Shown piece by piece: positions 24,829 to 32,783 of a stretch of 64,000 nt of DNA (positions are counted from its first letter, which is position 1; each line of letters starts with the position of its first letter). Origin of the DNA: a virus. The translations under genes and the position numbers were made by a program. The notes below the pieces were generated by a model. The model saw nothing but the letters and a program-made list of their open reading frames with translations, was not told the DNA's origin and ran no database searches. Location: positions 1 to 64,000 of the IMG/VR virus record IMGVR_UViG_3300027749_000098. One strand, given 5' to 3'.

Positions 24829-25399
24829 GTTTCCAACTTTTTTTGGTTAATAATCGCATTAAAGCTGCTGGAGTTAATTCATAAGTATTTGCATAAAACT
24901 TAGAAAAACTCCATTCATATGAATCAACTCTACCGTTTCTTTGTGTTATTCCTTCTGACTCTAATTTTGGTCTACTAAAATATAATTCTAATATTTCTAT
25001 AACTTGGTTTTCTTTTAATTTTGCTTTAGAATTTAATTCCCCAGTGCTATTTTTAGAACGTTTTATTTTTAAATCTTCGGAAACAAATATTTTTTTACCT
25101 TTATTCCATGGAATAGTTCCTTTTTTTACTCCTCCAATTCCAGGTCTTTTAATTCCTTTTTGTATATTAGAAATTTGTTCTGTTGACATATCCATACGTT
25201 TCATTATCATGGCGCAAGCTCCGAATTCCTCTTGCGCTTGATGAATATTAAAATGCTCGCATATTGATACGCATTTCAAATTGGTAATATCATTATTATT
25301 CCTATTACCGTCTATATGGTGTATTTCATATGTTCTTCCTTCATAATCTTTTGGAATACTACCATAATGCTCTTCCCATATTTTTCTATGTTTTGACAT
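24803..25399 (-). CDS. HNH homing endonuclease inside fractured terminase gene
   Basis: The 198-residue protein has an N-terminal HNH core, RTYEIHHIDGNRNNNDITNL at about 22-41, continuing to a downstream EHFNIH. It is followed by a NUMOD3-like segment (GGVKKGTIPWNKGKKI) and a helical C-terminal part (LTPAALMRLLTKKSWKHVW) likely to bind DNA. It sits between the two intein-bearing terminase halves, so it probably spreads this element by cutting intein-free terminase genes. It has its own late promoter and overlaps the C-half by 26 nt. It belongs to a different nuclease family from the enzyme inside gp46. Confidence 0.9.
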   Translation of the reverse strand: MSKHRKIWEEHYGSIPKDYEGRTYEIHHIDGNRNNNDITNLKCVSICEHFNIHQAQEEFGACAMIMKRMDMSTEQISNIQKGIKRPGIGGVKKGTIPWNKGKKIFVSEDLKIKRSKNSTGELNSKAKLKENQVIEILELYFSRPKLESEGITQRNGRVDSYEWSFSKFYANTYELTPAALMRLLTKKSWKHVWEKYKI

Positions 25400-25425
25400 A
25401 AATATGCTCCTATTATAAATATAAT

Positions 25426-25433
25426 TATTTATA
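25426..25433 (-). promoter_or_regulatory. Late promoter for the HNH gene and gp17-C
   Basis: TATAAATA on the minus strand, 27 nt before the HNH ATG, in the 47-nt gap after the terminase N-half. It occupies the same relative place as the box at 7938 in the gp46 locus. Confidence 0.65.
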
Positions 25434-25446
25434 ATATTATGAATTC

Positions 25447-26355
25447 TTAGGAATTCATAAGCGAATGTAATTTACGCATTGTAATTTTTTGTTCATTACC
25501 AAATTCATCCTGTATTTCAACTATTGTATCCCCAGTAACGCATGCAAATTCTTGGTTAAACTGACGAGCAGAGGTATTTCTAATCGTAGTTTCTTTCCAT
25601 AATTCGTCGCGTCCTGGAACTCTAGACCAATGAATATCAACAGCTTTATAATCGCTCTTTTTACTTACCGCATCCATCCACATTTTATAGTATAAATTCA
25701 TACCACGAGGAGTAGATACAATAATAATTTTTGTTGTTTTACCTGATGAAATTACAGGATATGTTGAAGTAAAGAATTCTTCGGCTAAGTTATTATGAAC
25801 GTGAGCAAATTCGTCCATAAATACAAGGTTAAACGATCCACCACGAACAGAACTAGCAGCAGTAGAAGCCGCTAACATTTTTGATCCATTTTCTAGTTCA
25901 ATACTGCCTTTGTTCCATATAACAATACCTTGTTGTAACCACATAGGTAAATTTTCATAGGCTAATTGATATCGAGATAGAATCTCAACAGCTAACGATT
26001 TTTTATTAGCTGTTATAGCAATATTATAATTTTCAGTAAATAATGATAACCACAAAAGATAACCAACAGATGTTGTGGTTTTACCTGATTGTCGACCAAT
26101 CCTTACAATAGAAAATCTATTTTCGTGAAATGCTTGAACCATTTCTTCTTGATAATCATGCATATCAAAATAGACAAGACCTTCATCAAGATTAATAATT
26201 TTTACATAATTACGAATAAAATATATTGGATCGTTAACGCACTTTCTAAGTTCATCTGCTTGGTGTTGATCATATTCCCAATTTTCAATACCAGCTCTTC
26301 TTAGATTAGGGTTATCTCTATAATATAATTTATTGCTACCCTCAAAATCAATCAT
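25447..26355 (-). CDS. gp17: gp17 large terminase, N-terminal part (ATPase) with short N-intein
   Basis: Residues 1-271 form the packaging ATPase: Walker A GRQSGKTT (87-94), Walker B NLVFMDE (176-182) and coupling motif STPRG (214-218), as in T4 gp17. Residues 272-302, CVTGDTIVEIQDEFG onward, are a 31-residue N-intein starting with Cys272 right after NQEFA. In T4 the same point (QFRQEHTAAFEG) is the ATPase-nuclease junction. The protein stops inside the intein, and its C-intein partner is encoded at 23599-24828. Without splicing, ATPase and nuclease remain separate polypeptides. It follows small terminase gp16 by 3 nt. Confidence 0.93.
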   Translation of the reverse strand: MIDFEGSNKLYYRDNPNLRRAGIENWEYDQHQADELRKCVNDPIYFIRNYVKIINLDEGLVYFDMHDYQEEMVQAFHENRFSIVRIGRQSGKTTTSVGYLLWLSLFTENYNIAITANKKSLAVEILSRYQLAYENLPMWLQQGIVIWNKGSIELENGSKMLAASTAASSVRGGSFNLVFMDEFAHVHNNLAEEFFTSTYPVISSGKTTKIIIVSTPRGMNLYYKMWMDAVSKKSDYKAVDIHWSRVPGRDELWKETTIRNTSARQFNQEFACVTGDTIVEIQDEFGNEQKITMRKLHSLMNS

Positions 26356-26358
26356 ATA

Positions 26359-26796
26359 TTATTCTTCTTTTGGTTCATTTTTAATAGATCTTATTAAATC
26401 TTTAGTTGACCCAACAAAAACTGCATTTTTAATATTTTGCGTAACAGTTTCTTTTTTCCCTGTAATATCGCGCATTTTCTTTTGAACTTCAAGTAATTCT
26501 TTTGATGCATCAACAACCGTTTTTATCATATTACCAGCAACTTCAAAATCTCTAGCTTTTTCTGATTGCCTAGCAATAGCCAACATATCATCAATAGCTT
26601 CAGTTCCTTTTGAAATTAAAATATCAATACTTTCTCTAGTTCTTTCATAATCAGTTTTTAGGTCATGATCTAATAAAGTAGATAAATCATGAGTTGATTG
26701 TTCTGCAGGTAAAAATTCTGCAAATTCAGTTTCTTCTTCAATCACCAATGGAGGAACATTAAATAATTCCTCCATTGTTTTATTAAATTTTGTCAT
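26359..26796 (-). CDS. gp16: gp16 small terminase subunit
   Basis: The 145-residue protein lies directly before gp17 and has the central helical hairpin of T4 gp16: DYERTRESIDILISKGTEAIDDMLAIARQSEKARDFEVAGNMIKTVVDASKELLEVQKKM. That segment builds the oligomeric ring. The N- and C-termini are short and charged (SIKNEPKEE). It regulates gp17 and selects concatemeric DNA for packaging. No clear Shine-Dalgarno is seen, but the 3-nt gap after gp15 suggests coupled translation. Size is close to T4 gp16 (164). Confidence 0.92.
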   Translation of the reverse strand: MTKFNKTMEELFNVPPLVIEEETEFAEFLPAEQSTHDLSTLLDHDLKTDYERTRESIDILISKGTEAIDDMLAIARQSEKARDFEVAGNMIKTVVDASKELLEVQKKMRDITGKKETVTQNIKNAVFVGSTKDLIRSIKNEPKEE

Positions 26797-26799
26797 AAT

Positions 26800-27762
26800 T
26801 TATAGTGTATTATCTATGTAAGTTGTATTCGAAGTCCATGGACCGACAGGTGGATATACATTTGGAACAGGAACAACAGATGCTACATATGCTAATCCAT
26901 TATCAGGTAATTGTCCTATAGTATATTGGGCTGTATTGAATGTAGTTGTAATTAATGAATTGTTTGCAAATGTACCAATAATATTTGTTAAAGTTAATAT
27001 CTTTGTTCTTTCGTTCCAATCATAAACAGTGCCTCTTGCAGATGCAGTATCATATGAATACCCTTGATAAACTGGTTCTCCGTGTTTGAATGTTCCAGTT
27101 CCAGAAGTTAATACAAATGCAAATATTGAACTTGGGATGTATACATTTGTGTTTGCCATCAAAATTGGTACGCGAGCAATTGGAGGTTGATAGATAAAAC
27201 TTCTTGCTGTAAAAGTTAAAGTCCTAAACACAGATCGAACTGGGGAATCAAATGATCCAGTTGCGTCTTGTTCTTCTGATTCTCCATTAAATGTTACTGG
27301 TATATTTTTTATTATTCCTGCTTCCGGAACCATTGCGATTCTCATATTATAATCCGGATTAAAGTGCGTTAAAATATATTCCATTATTTGATTTGCATCT
27401 TCAACATTTCTGGTATATAAAATTAATTCAAAATTAAAGTTATATGGGATTGGCGATTTTACGAACATATCGCCGGAAGAACTACATCCAGTTAACATAA
27501 CTGCAGAATTTAATTTACGATTAACATCTATTTCCATTGATGTCAATCCATATTCAATACGGGGTAACGTTATTTGAACTTTTTCGTGTGGAATATCTAG
27601 TCTTTTTACATATTTTTCTTTGTCACCATAAATTATTGGGACAATAATACGCTCTACTTCAATTCCATTTTCATCAAATTTAACGAATGGAATATCTTTA
27701 AATAAACTAGCAAAAGATACTGTTGTTTTTCTTATTGCTTGAAATCTATATGCTGCACTCAT
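26800..27762 (-). CDS. gp15: gp15 tail terminator / sheath stabiliser
   Basis: Residues 1-195 match T4 gp15: SFASLFKDIPFVKF, IIVPIIYGDKEKYVKRL, ITLPRIEYGLTSMEIDV, LILYTRNVEDANQIMEYILTHFNPDYN and RTLTFTARSFIYQPP. gp15 caps the tail and joins it to the neck. The C-terminal 110 residues are an added module, GTGTFKHGEPVYQGYSYDTA then LTLTNIIGTF, which also occurs in the next gene product (gp14) and in gp8, so it looks like a shuffled virion-surface domain. T4 gp15 is 272 residues, against 320 here. Confidence 0.92.
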   Translation of the reverse strand: MSAAYRFQAIRKTTVSFASLFKDIPFVKFDENGIEVERIIVPIIYGDKEKYVKRLDIPHEKVQITLPRIEYGLTSMEIDVNRKLNSAVMLTGCSSSGDMFVKSPIPYNFNFELILYTRNVEDANQIMEYILTHFNPDYNMRIAMVPEAGIIKNIPVTFNGESEEQDATGSFDSPVRSVFRTLTFTARSFIYQPPIARVPILMANTNVYIPSSIFAFVLTSGTGTFKHGEPVYQGYSYDTASARGTVYDWNERTKILTLTNIIGTFANNSLITTTFNTAQYTIGQLPDNGLAYVASVVPVPNVYPPVGPWTSNTTYIDNTL

Positions 27763-27774
27763 ATTTGTTATGCC

Positions 27775-28641
27775 TTAATATTTTAAACTGCCGTAATTAT
27801 CAGATACATCAACAAAACTTGATACTTCAGCTAAAAGCGGTAAATTATCAAATTGAGTTTGGTGTATTTTATCATCAACCGAAGTTAATAAATATACTGA
27901 ATTACTTGTTGCGCCGACAATATTAACAGGAGAAGTATTTGAAAATTCTCCATTAATATTCATTATAGTTAATATTGTATTTGCAGCATCCCATTCTGCA
28001 ACTTCAGCGTATGCAGTATGATTATTTGCACTGCCTTGGTAAATAGTTTCCCCAACAACAAAATCTCCAGTTCCATCTTGAACATCAAGAATTGTTTTAT
28101 ATGATTCAAGCAATTCAATAGAGTCAATAGATTCGATGCCAGTATCCAAACTTTCATCATTATATTTGAACGGTTCAAGAGATAACTCATAGTAAAACGG
28201 TCTTATTCTTCCTAAAGTATATAAATCTTTAGAAGTATTAACAAATTTAATTTCAAATAATTCGCCAGAATCTTTAAAAAATGGAATAAAAATTAAATTA
28301 CCTTCTTTTGGAACCGCAAACTGATTTCCAGTTCTTTTCATAAATTCTTTAAATGAAAACTGAATTTTTGTTTGATTTCTAACTTCTAATCCAAATTTTG
28401 AAAAAAAGTCTTGTTCATCTCCATAATCCATTGTATTGACTAGATACATATCCATTTTAAATGCTTCATTAAAATGCTTTAAAGGATCGTCTCCATAGAC
28501 TAGATCTCGTCCTTCAACGTTTGAATTTGGAATATAGTAACCACTGAAGCCTTGAATGTTTATCGCCTCGTTGTAGAGATCCTCGATTAAATTTATCTCG
28601 ACAGCAGGTTTACCGTAATTCTGGAAATATTTACTTGGCAT
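27775..28641 (-). CDS. gp14: gp14 neck protein
   Basis: The protein (288 residues) matches T4 gp14 in FSGYYIPNSNVEGRDLVYGDDPL, then MDYGDEQDFFSKFGLEVRNQ (T4: [20 protein letters not shown]), FAVPKEGNLIFIPF and LFEIKFVN. With gp13 it forms the neck that seals the filled head. After residue about 190 a module GTGDFVVGETIYQGSANNHTAY then LTIMNINGEFSN follows, homologous to the C-terminal module of gp15. Gene order 13-14-15-16-17 is as in T4. Confidence 0.93.
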   Translation of the reverse strand: MPSKYFQNYGKPAVEINLIEDLYNEAINIQGFSGYYIPNSNVEGRDLVYGDDPLKHFNEAFKMDMYLVNTMDYGDEQDFFSKFGLEVRNQTKIQFSFKEFMKRTGNQFAVPKEGNLIFIPFFKDSGELFEIKFVNTSKDLYTLGRIRPFYYELSLEPFKYNDESLDTGIESIDSIELLESYKTILDVQDGTGDFVVGETIYQGSANNHTAYAEVAEWDAANTILTIMNINGEFSNTSPVNIVGATSNSVYLLTSVDDKIHQTQFDNLPLLAEVSSFVDVSDNYGSLKY

Positions 28642-28646
28642 AATAA

Positions 28647-29393
28647 TTATCCAACTAAAAATTGAACTGGTAATTCGTATCTATCTTGCATTTCAGTTTC
28701 TAGTCTTTGTATATCTGCAAATGCTTCATCATATGTTTCTTTACCATTTAATGTCAATCCACCTGGAAGTTGTATTCCTCCAAATTTTTTCATATTATCT
28801 CCCCATTGACGTTTAAACAGCGCAGTAACATATTCCTTCAACCAGCGGTCATTATATACACTTTCAAAAGTTTCTGGATCGATTGCTTTATAACCTTCGG
28901 CAACTACCATAGAACCAACTGGTATCTGTGATGAACCCCATCCCCAATCTACATATAATCTACCAGTATGACGTTGAAATCTAATTGGAACTTCTCCAGT
29001 AAACATTTCGCTTAAATTTTGAAGATGTTGCATTGTAATAGAGAAATTGGTATAAGATGTTGATGTAAAATCATACAATTCATGTAAACGCAATTGATAT
29101 CTTAAATCAAACATATTATTTTTAGTAATAGTTTCATTTAAAGCAAAGATTTTAGTAATACCTAAAATTCCTGGATCGATATTAAAATATTTTTGATCTA
29201 CATCTTCTTGCGTTATAACATGTTTCCAATAGAAAGATTCAGTTGCATCAAAATGATAATCTTGATAGAATTGAATTGCATCATCAATTCTATCTTCTAA
29301 TTGGTCGTCATCAACATTGATTGTAATGACTGGAGCGCCTAATCTTCTTAATGCATAATCTTTTAATTCGTCTCTTGATGTAACTTGAGCCAT
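28647..29393 (-). CDS. gp13: gp13 neck protein
   Basis: The 248-residue protein has the gp13 family pattern: SRDELKDYALRRLGAPVITINVDDDQLEDRIDDAIQFYQDYH near the start, NIDPGILGITKIFAL, and DRWLKEYVTALFKRQWGDNMKKFGGIQLPGGLTLNG. It binds the portal with gp14 to close the head after packaging. T4 gp13 is somewhat longer (309). It is the first gene of the neck/terminase block and has a late promoter 33 nt upstream. Confidence 0.93.
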   Translation of the reverse strand: MAQVTSRDELKDYALRRLGAPVITINVDDDQLEDRIDDAIQFYQDYHFDATESFYWKHVITQEDVDQKYFNIDPGILGITKIFALNETITKNNMFDLRYQLRLHELYDFTSTSYTNFSITMQHLQNLSEMFTGEVPIRFQRHTGRLYVDWGWGSSQIPVGSMVVAEGYKAIDPETFESVYNDRWLKEYVTALFKRQWGDNMKKFGGIQLPGGLTLNGKETYDEAFADIQRLETEMQDRYELPVQFLVG

Positions 29394-29404
29394 GTTGAAA
29401 TCCC

Positions 29405-29485
29405 TTTAATATAAACTTTATTATCTATTTATAAGAAAGGGATTAGAATTATTTATTGGTGCGTTGAAAAAATATTATTTATTAA
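29405..29485. repeat. Intergenic direct repeat, copy 1 (with late promoter)
   Basis: About 81 bp, nearly identical to 31053-31132 with a few substitutions and a one-base indel. It includes the box TATAAATA (29426-29433, minus strand) upstream of gp13. The two copies flank the FN3 tail gene, which suggests a duplication. Confidence 0.88.
29426..29433 (-). promoter_or_regulatory. Late promoter for gp13 and downstream neck genes
   Basis: TATAAATA on the minus strand, 33 nt before the gp13 ATG, inside repeat copy 1. Confidence 0.65.
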
Positions 29486-29544
29486 TAATATATACAAGTA
29501 AAAGCAGTTTTTAAAATAAAACTGCCTAAATATTGTTCACTCAT
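29482..29544 (-). pseudogene. Remnant 5' end of an MSEQYLG-type tail gene
   Basis: The minus strand from 29544 reads MSEQYLGSFILKTAFTCIYY then TAA. This is a 20-codon copy of the first codons of the adjacent FN3 gene (MSEQYLGGFISKTAPT), diverging and running into repeat copy 1. It begins right after that gene's stop. It is best explained as the truncated start of a duplicated gene. Confidence 0.75.
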
Positions 29545-29546
29545 TA

Positions 29547-31013
29547 TTAAATCGTTAACGCAAATGTAAATGAATGAGAAGTTCCATTTACAACAAAATT
29601 TAAACTCCACGTATATGTTCCAGGGTCATTAATTGTTACGTATGTTGATGGAGTTTGTATTATCGGTAAGAAAGCGAGATAAAACAGTAATTGCCCTGAC
29701 GCATTCGCATACATATATGTTCCATCTGCAGAACCGTTATATGTCGCGCTACTCACACCTGAAAGTATAACACTTGGCGCATTAGATACGGTACTATAGT
29801 CGTCGGCAAACATTCTAAAAGTATGTGTATGAGAAGGAGAAGATGTTACATTTATATATGCTGGAACTTTAGCAAAAGGAGATACTCCGCCGACAACAAT
29901 ATCTACGCTATTATACCAGTTTCCATTTGTAGCCGCTGTACTACTTACACTATAAGTTGCTGATCCATAATTTACAATAGAGAAGCTATTCGGAGTTGTG
30001 TCTGCAGTTGTTGTAGATACAGAATTTGATGTGCTTGATGCTGTACTACTTCCTACACTGTTTGTTGCTTTTACTGTAAATGTATATGCAGTTGAATATA
30101 ATAACCCAGAAACAGTAATAGAACCAGAATCAGCTTGATTTATTGTTCCAGTTAAATTTCCAGGAGAACTAGTTGCGGTATAACTTGTAATTGCAGCACC
30201 TCCATTATTTGCTGGAGCAGTAAATGGCACTGTTGCTGTAAACCCTCCACCATACGCAGTTGCTGTTGAACTAACTGTTACTGTACCGATAGTTGGTGCG
30301 CCTGGAACGGTAATAGCAGTTGCTGTTACAGAATTTGATGCGCTCGATGCTGTACTAGATCCGGCGCTGTTTGTTGCTTTTACTGTAAATGTATATGCCT
30401 GCGATGCAGTTAATCCAGAAACAGTAATAGAACCAGAATCAGCTTGATTTATTGTTCCAGTTAAATTTCCAGGAGAACTAGTTGCGGTATAACTTGTAAT
30501 TGCAGCACCTCCATTTACTGCTGGAGCAGTAAATGGAACTGTTGCTGTAGTATATGATATTGTAGCTGTTCCAATAGTTGGGGCATTGGGTACAGTATAT
30601 GCTGTTACAGAATTTGATGCGCTCGATGCTGCACTACTTCCTACACTATTTGTTGCTTTTACTGTAAATGTATATGCTTGCGATGCAGTTAATCCAGAAA
30701 CAGTAATAGAACCAGAAGAAGCTTGATTTATTGTTCCAGTTAAATTTCCAGGAGAACTAGTTGCGGTATAACTTGTAATTGCAGCACCTCCATTTACTGC
30801 TGGAGCAGTAAATGGAACTGTTGCTGTAGTTCCATTAGAATTTAATGAAACAGTTCCTATAATCGGAGCATTTGGTGCATTTATTGCTACTGGCCAACTC
30901 CCTGCTGTTTTATATTGCGACATTTGCGTCATCGTCCAAATACCCTGTGCCGAATTCGCTTGTACAGTAGGAGCAGTTTTTGAAATAAACCCGCCTAAAT
31001 ATTGTTCACTCAT
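29547..31013 (-). CDS. Tail-tip protein with three fibronectin type III-like repeats
   Basis: The 488-residue protein starts MSEQYLGGFISKTAPTVQ then GIWTMTQM, a short virion-attachment-like motif shared with the gene at 31609. Residues about 48-330 are three near-identical FN3-like domains (PNAPTIGT, ITSYTATSSPGN, SGSITVSGLTASQAYTFTVKATN). The C-terminal 150 residues are a different beta domain (FSIVNYGSATYSVSS onward). FN3 domains are common on phage surfaces and may bind sugars. The gene is flanked by two copies of an 81-bp intergenic repeat and followed by a truncated copy of its own start, so it lies in a rearranging region. Confidence 0.8.
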   Translation of the reverse strand: MSEQYLGGFISKTAPTVQANSAQGIWTMTQMSQYKTAGSWPVAINAPNAPIIGTVSLNSNGTTATVPFTAPAVNGGAAITSYTATSSPGNLTGTINQASSGSITVSGLTASQAYTFTVKATNSVGSSAASSASNSVTAYTVPNAPTIGTATISYTTATVPFTAPAVNGGAAITSYTATSSPGNLTGTINQADSGSITVSGLTASQAYTFTVKATNSAGSSTASSASNSVTATAITVPGAPTIGTVTVSSTATAYGGGFTATVPFTAPANNGGAAITSYTATSSPGNLTGTINQADSGSITVSGLLYSTAYTFTVKATNSVGSSTASSTSNSVSTTTADTTPNSFSIVNYGSATYSVSSTAATNGNWYNSVDIVVGGVSPFAKVPAYINVTSSPSHTHTFRMFADDYSTVSNAPSVILSGVSSATYNGSADGTYMYANASGQLLFYLAFLPIIQTPSTYVTINDPGTYTWSLNFVVNGTSHSFTFALTI

Positions 31014-31052
31014 TATAAAATCTCCTGCAATACTGTAATCATTTGTAACCTC

Positions 31053-31132
31053 TTTAATATAAATTTATTATCTATTTATAAGAAAGGGATTAGAATTATT
31101 TATTGATGCGTTGAAAAAATATTATTTATTAA
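31053..31132. repeat. Intergenic direct repeat, copy 2 (with late promoter)
   Basis: The partner of 29405-29485. The rest of the 176-nt gap (31014-31189) encodes nothing visible. Confidence 0.88.
31073..31080 (-). promoter_or_regulatory. Late promoter for the FN3 tail protein
   Basis: TATAAATA on the minus strand, 60 nt before the ATG at 31013, inside repeat copy 2. Confidence 0.6.
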
Positions 31133-31189
31133 TTGGGTTAATTTTATCCCAATAGCCTAGCTCAAAGATTTTTATAGTAATTAGACCAA

Positions 31190-31594
31190 TTATGTTTGTT
31201 TAATCCAAGATACAGAAGGTTCGTCCCAATAATACAGCCCATCTTGTGGATAAGGTATAGGCGGTTGCCATGACATTGTGTTAATATCACCTATCCATGA
31301 TGGATAAGGTTTTCTAGCCTGATGCTCTGCTTGTTTATCTGCGTTAAATTCAATCTCTGATAATATAGCAACTACTCCTGTTAAACTAGTATCTGCATCA
31401 TCGTTGCATATTCCATAATACAGTGGCATTTCAGCATAAGATCCGTCGGTATTTGTATCTATTGGGTAAATTGATTCATTTGCAAAGACAAATTGAAATC
31501 CCGTTACATCTGGAAGGGTAGGTCCGGTACGCATTGGTGCTTCTGTGCAAAGTATTTTTGTACCTGCGTCAATATTTGTTAATTGTATGTACAT
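31190..31594 (-). CDS. Hypothetical tail-associated protein with PYPSW...WDE motif
   Basis: The 134-residue protein has a C-terminal pattern ARKPYPSWIGDINTMSWQPPIPYP then DGLYYWDEPSVSWI. This Trp/Pro-rich motif recurs in hypothetical proteins beside tail-fibre genes of aquatic T4-like phages. The N-terminal part (TGFQFVFANESIYPIDTNTDGSYAEMPLYYGICNDD) is not recognised. It lies between two tail-tip genes on the same strand and may be a fibre chaperone or accessory protein. The function is not shown. Confidence 0.6.
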   Translation of the reverse strand: MYIQLTNIDAGTKILCTEAPMRTGPTLPDVTGFQFVFANESIYPIDTNTDGSYAEMPLYYGICNDDADTSLTGVVAILSEIEFNADKQAEHQARKPYPSWIGDINTMSWQPPIPYPQDGLYYWDEPSVSWIKQT

Positions 31595-31608
31595 AATTTT
31601 TTCCTGTT

Positions 31609-32361
31609 TTAAACTGGTATCCTGCGGACGGCTCTGACATATAGGTTGCTGGACTTAGAGAAACCGCCTTGCCCGCCATCGACGAAACCACTTCCCAACG
31701 CGTAACCGCCACTAAATCCATCAAGTTCATTAGACATCCAATAGTATGTGTATGTGTATGTTGCAAATGCTTCCGTTCCACCAGTTTTAAACGCAACAAC
31801 ACTCGTTTGAGCGGGTGCGTTACTGGTATAATTAGTGCTAACAGGCTCTGGAGATACTGCGTTAGGATTTGACCCTGTGGTAGTTATATTTGTATCCGTA
31901 CTCGGTTTTAAGAAATAATACAGCACTTCTAATTCATTTTGAGCTGGTAAATACCAATCTGTGTAGCCGTTTAACCCCCCCCCGCTATTTAAATTATTAC
32001 AAAACGCAGCCGCTTGGTATGACGCGCCTAACGCAGCCAATGTCGCAGTGTTTGTCGGTCCATTAATAGTAGAAAATACTCCAGTTACTGTTGAAGGTCC
32101 CCATGTTCTACTTGAGTTTTCGCCCGATGCTTTAGGAGCAACAATCAAATAATACTGTGTCCCAGATACATTAATTTTACCCCCAATAAAACCACCGCCA
32201 TAGGGTGCGCCAATATTAGGGAAAACAGGACCTATGCTGGGCCACAGCGTTTGACCAACTGCTTGGAGTTGTTGACGCATAGTCCACATGCCCGTTGCGC
32301 TAGAGCCTGACGTTACTAGTGCTGTCGCTGACAGCACGCCGCCTTTATATCGCATTGACAT
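31609..32361 (-). CDS. Lectin-like (DUF1566/Lcl C-terminal domain) tail-tip protein with G9 tract
   Basis: Residues 1-45, MSMRYKGGVLSATALVTS then GMWTMRQQLQAVGQTLWPS, share the 'GG..S...WTM.Q' attachment motif with the FN3 protein. The rest is a DUF1566-type C-lectin-like domain: GYTDWYLPAQNELEVLYYFL, then YYWMSNELDG, then ARAFASGFV-type positions here reading ALGSGFVDGG, ending LYVRAVRRIPV. Such domains bind carbohydrates, so this may be the receptor-binding tip. Codons for SGGGLNG contain a run of nine G (31975-31983 on the complement), a likely slippage site that would frameshift the protein. Confidence 0.8.
   Translation of the reverse strand: MSMRYKGGVLSATALVTSGSSATGMWTMRQQLQAVGQTLWPSIGPVFPNIGAPYGGGFIGGKINVSGTQYYLIVAPKASGENSSRTWGPSTVTGVFSTINGPTNTATLAALGASYQAAAFCNNLNSGGGLNGYTDWYLPAQNELEVLYYFLKPSTDTNITTTGSNPNAVSPEPVSTNYTSNAPAQTSVVAFKTGGTEAFATYTYTYYWMSNELDGFSGGYALGSGFVDGGQGGFSKSSNLYVRAVRRIPV
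31975..31983 (-). repeat. G9 homopolymer inside the lectin-like gene
   Basis: Nine consecutive G on the coding strand encode Gly-Gly-Gly. It is exceptional in this AT-rich genome and sits upstream of the conserved lectin core, so gain or loss of one base would truncate the domain. Confidence 0.8.
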
Positions 32362-32373
32362 AGAAAATTCCTA

Positions 32374-32748
32374 TTAAGAAATTGCTTCGTAGCTTGCAAC
32401 AAGTTCAATTGCATTACTTGTTCCTGATGTTGCAACGACTGATTGCGTTTCAGTAACATAAAAAGCAGTAGTTTTATCAGTAATAATTAATGACGCATTA
32501 GCAGGAACTGAAATTTGATATGCTAATCTATAATTAGTTCCTGTTCCGCCTGTTGCGCTATTAACAGCAAGAGTAATTGAAGTTGGATTTGCTGATACAT
32601 TACAAGCAGTAATATTTCCAACTTTATATACCGTTCCAGAAGCTGGAGTTAATGATGTCCAAGTAGTTGCAGTATTGGCGCTACTACATATTAAATATGT
32701 TGTATTGCCGTATATACTCTGAACAGCTGTTATATTTGGGTTTGCCAT
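32374..32748 (-). CDS. Small beta-rich virion protein
   Basis: The 124-residue protein starts MANPNITAVQSIYGNTTYLICSS and has YKVGNITACNVSANPTSITLAVNSA, then ISVPANASLIITDKTTAFYVTETQSV. This layout (a beta sandwich with LVVITKDTSIYL-like strand) is common among small structural proteins in aquatic myoviruses. It probably decorates the tail or fibre, as it lies between the large fibre and the lectin-like gene. No enzyme motif is visible. An AATAAATA sequence near 32776 is only a partial late-promoter match. Confidence 0.7.
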   Translation of the reverse strand: MANPNITAVQSIYGNTTYLICSSANTATTWTSLTPASGTVYKVGNITACNVSANPTSITLAVNSATGGTGTNYRLAYQISVPANASLIITDKTTAFYVTETQSVVATSGTSNAIELVASYEAIS

Positions 32749-32783
32749 AATTGTCCTTTAATTTATATAATATACGATATTTA

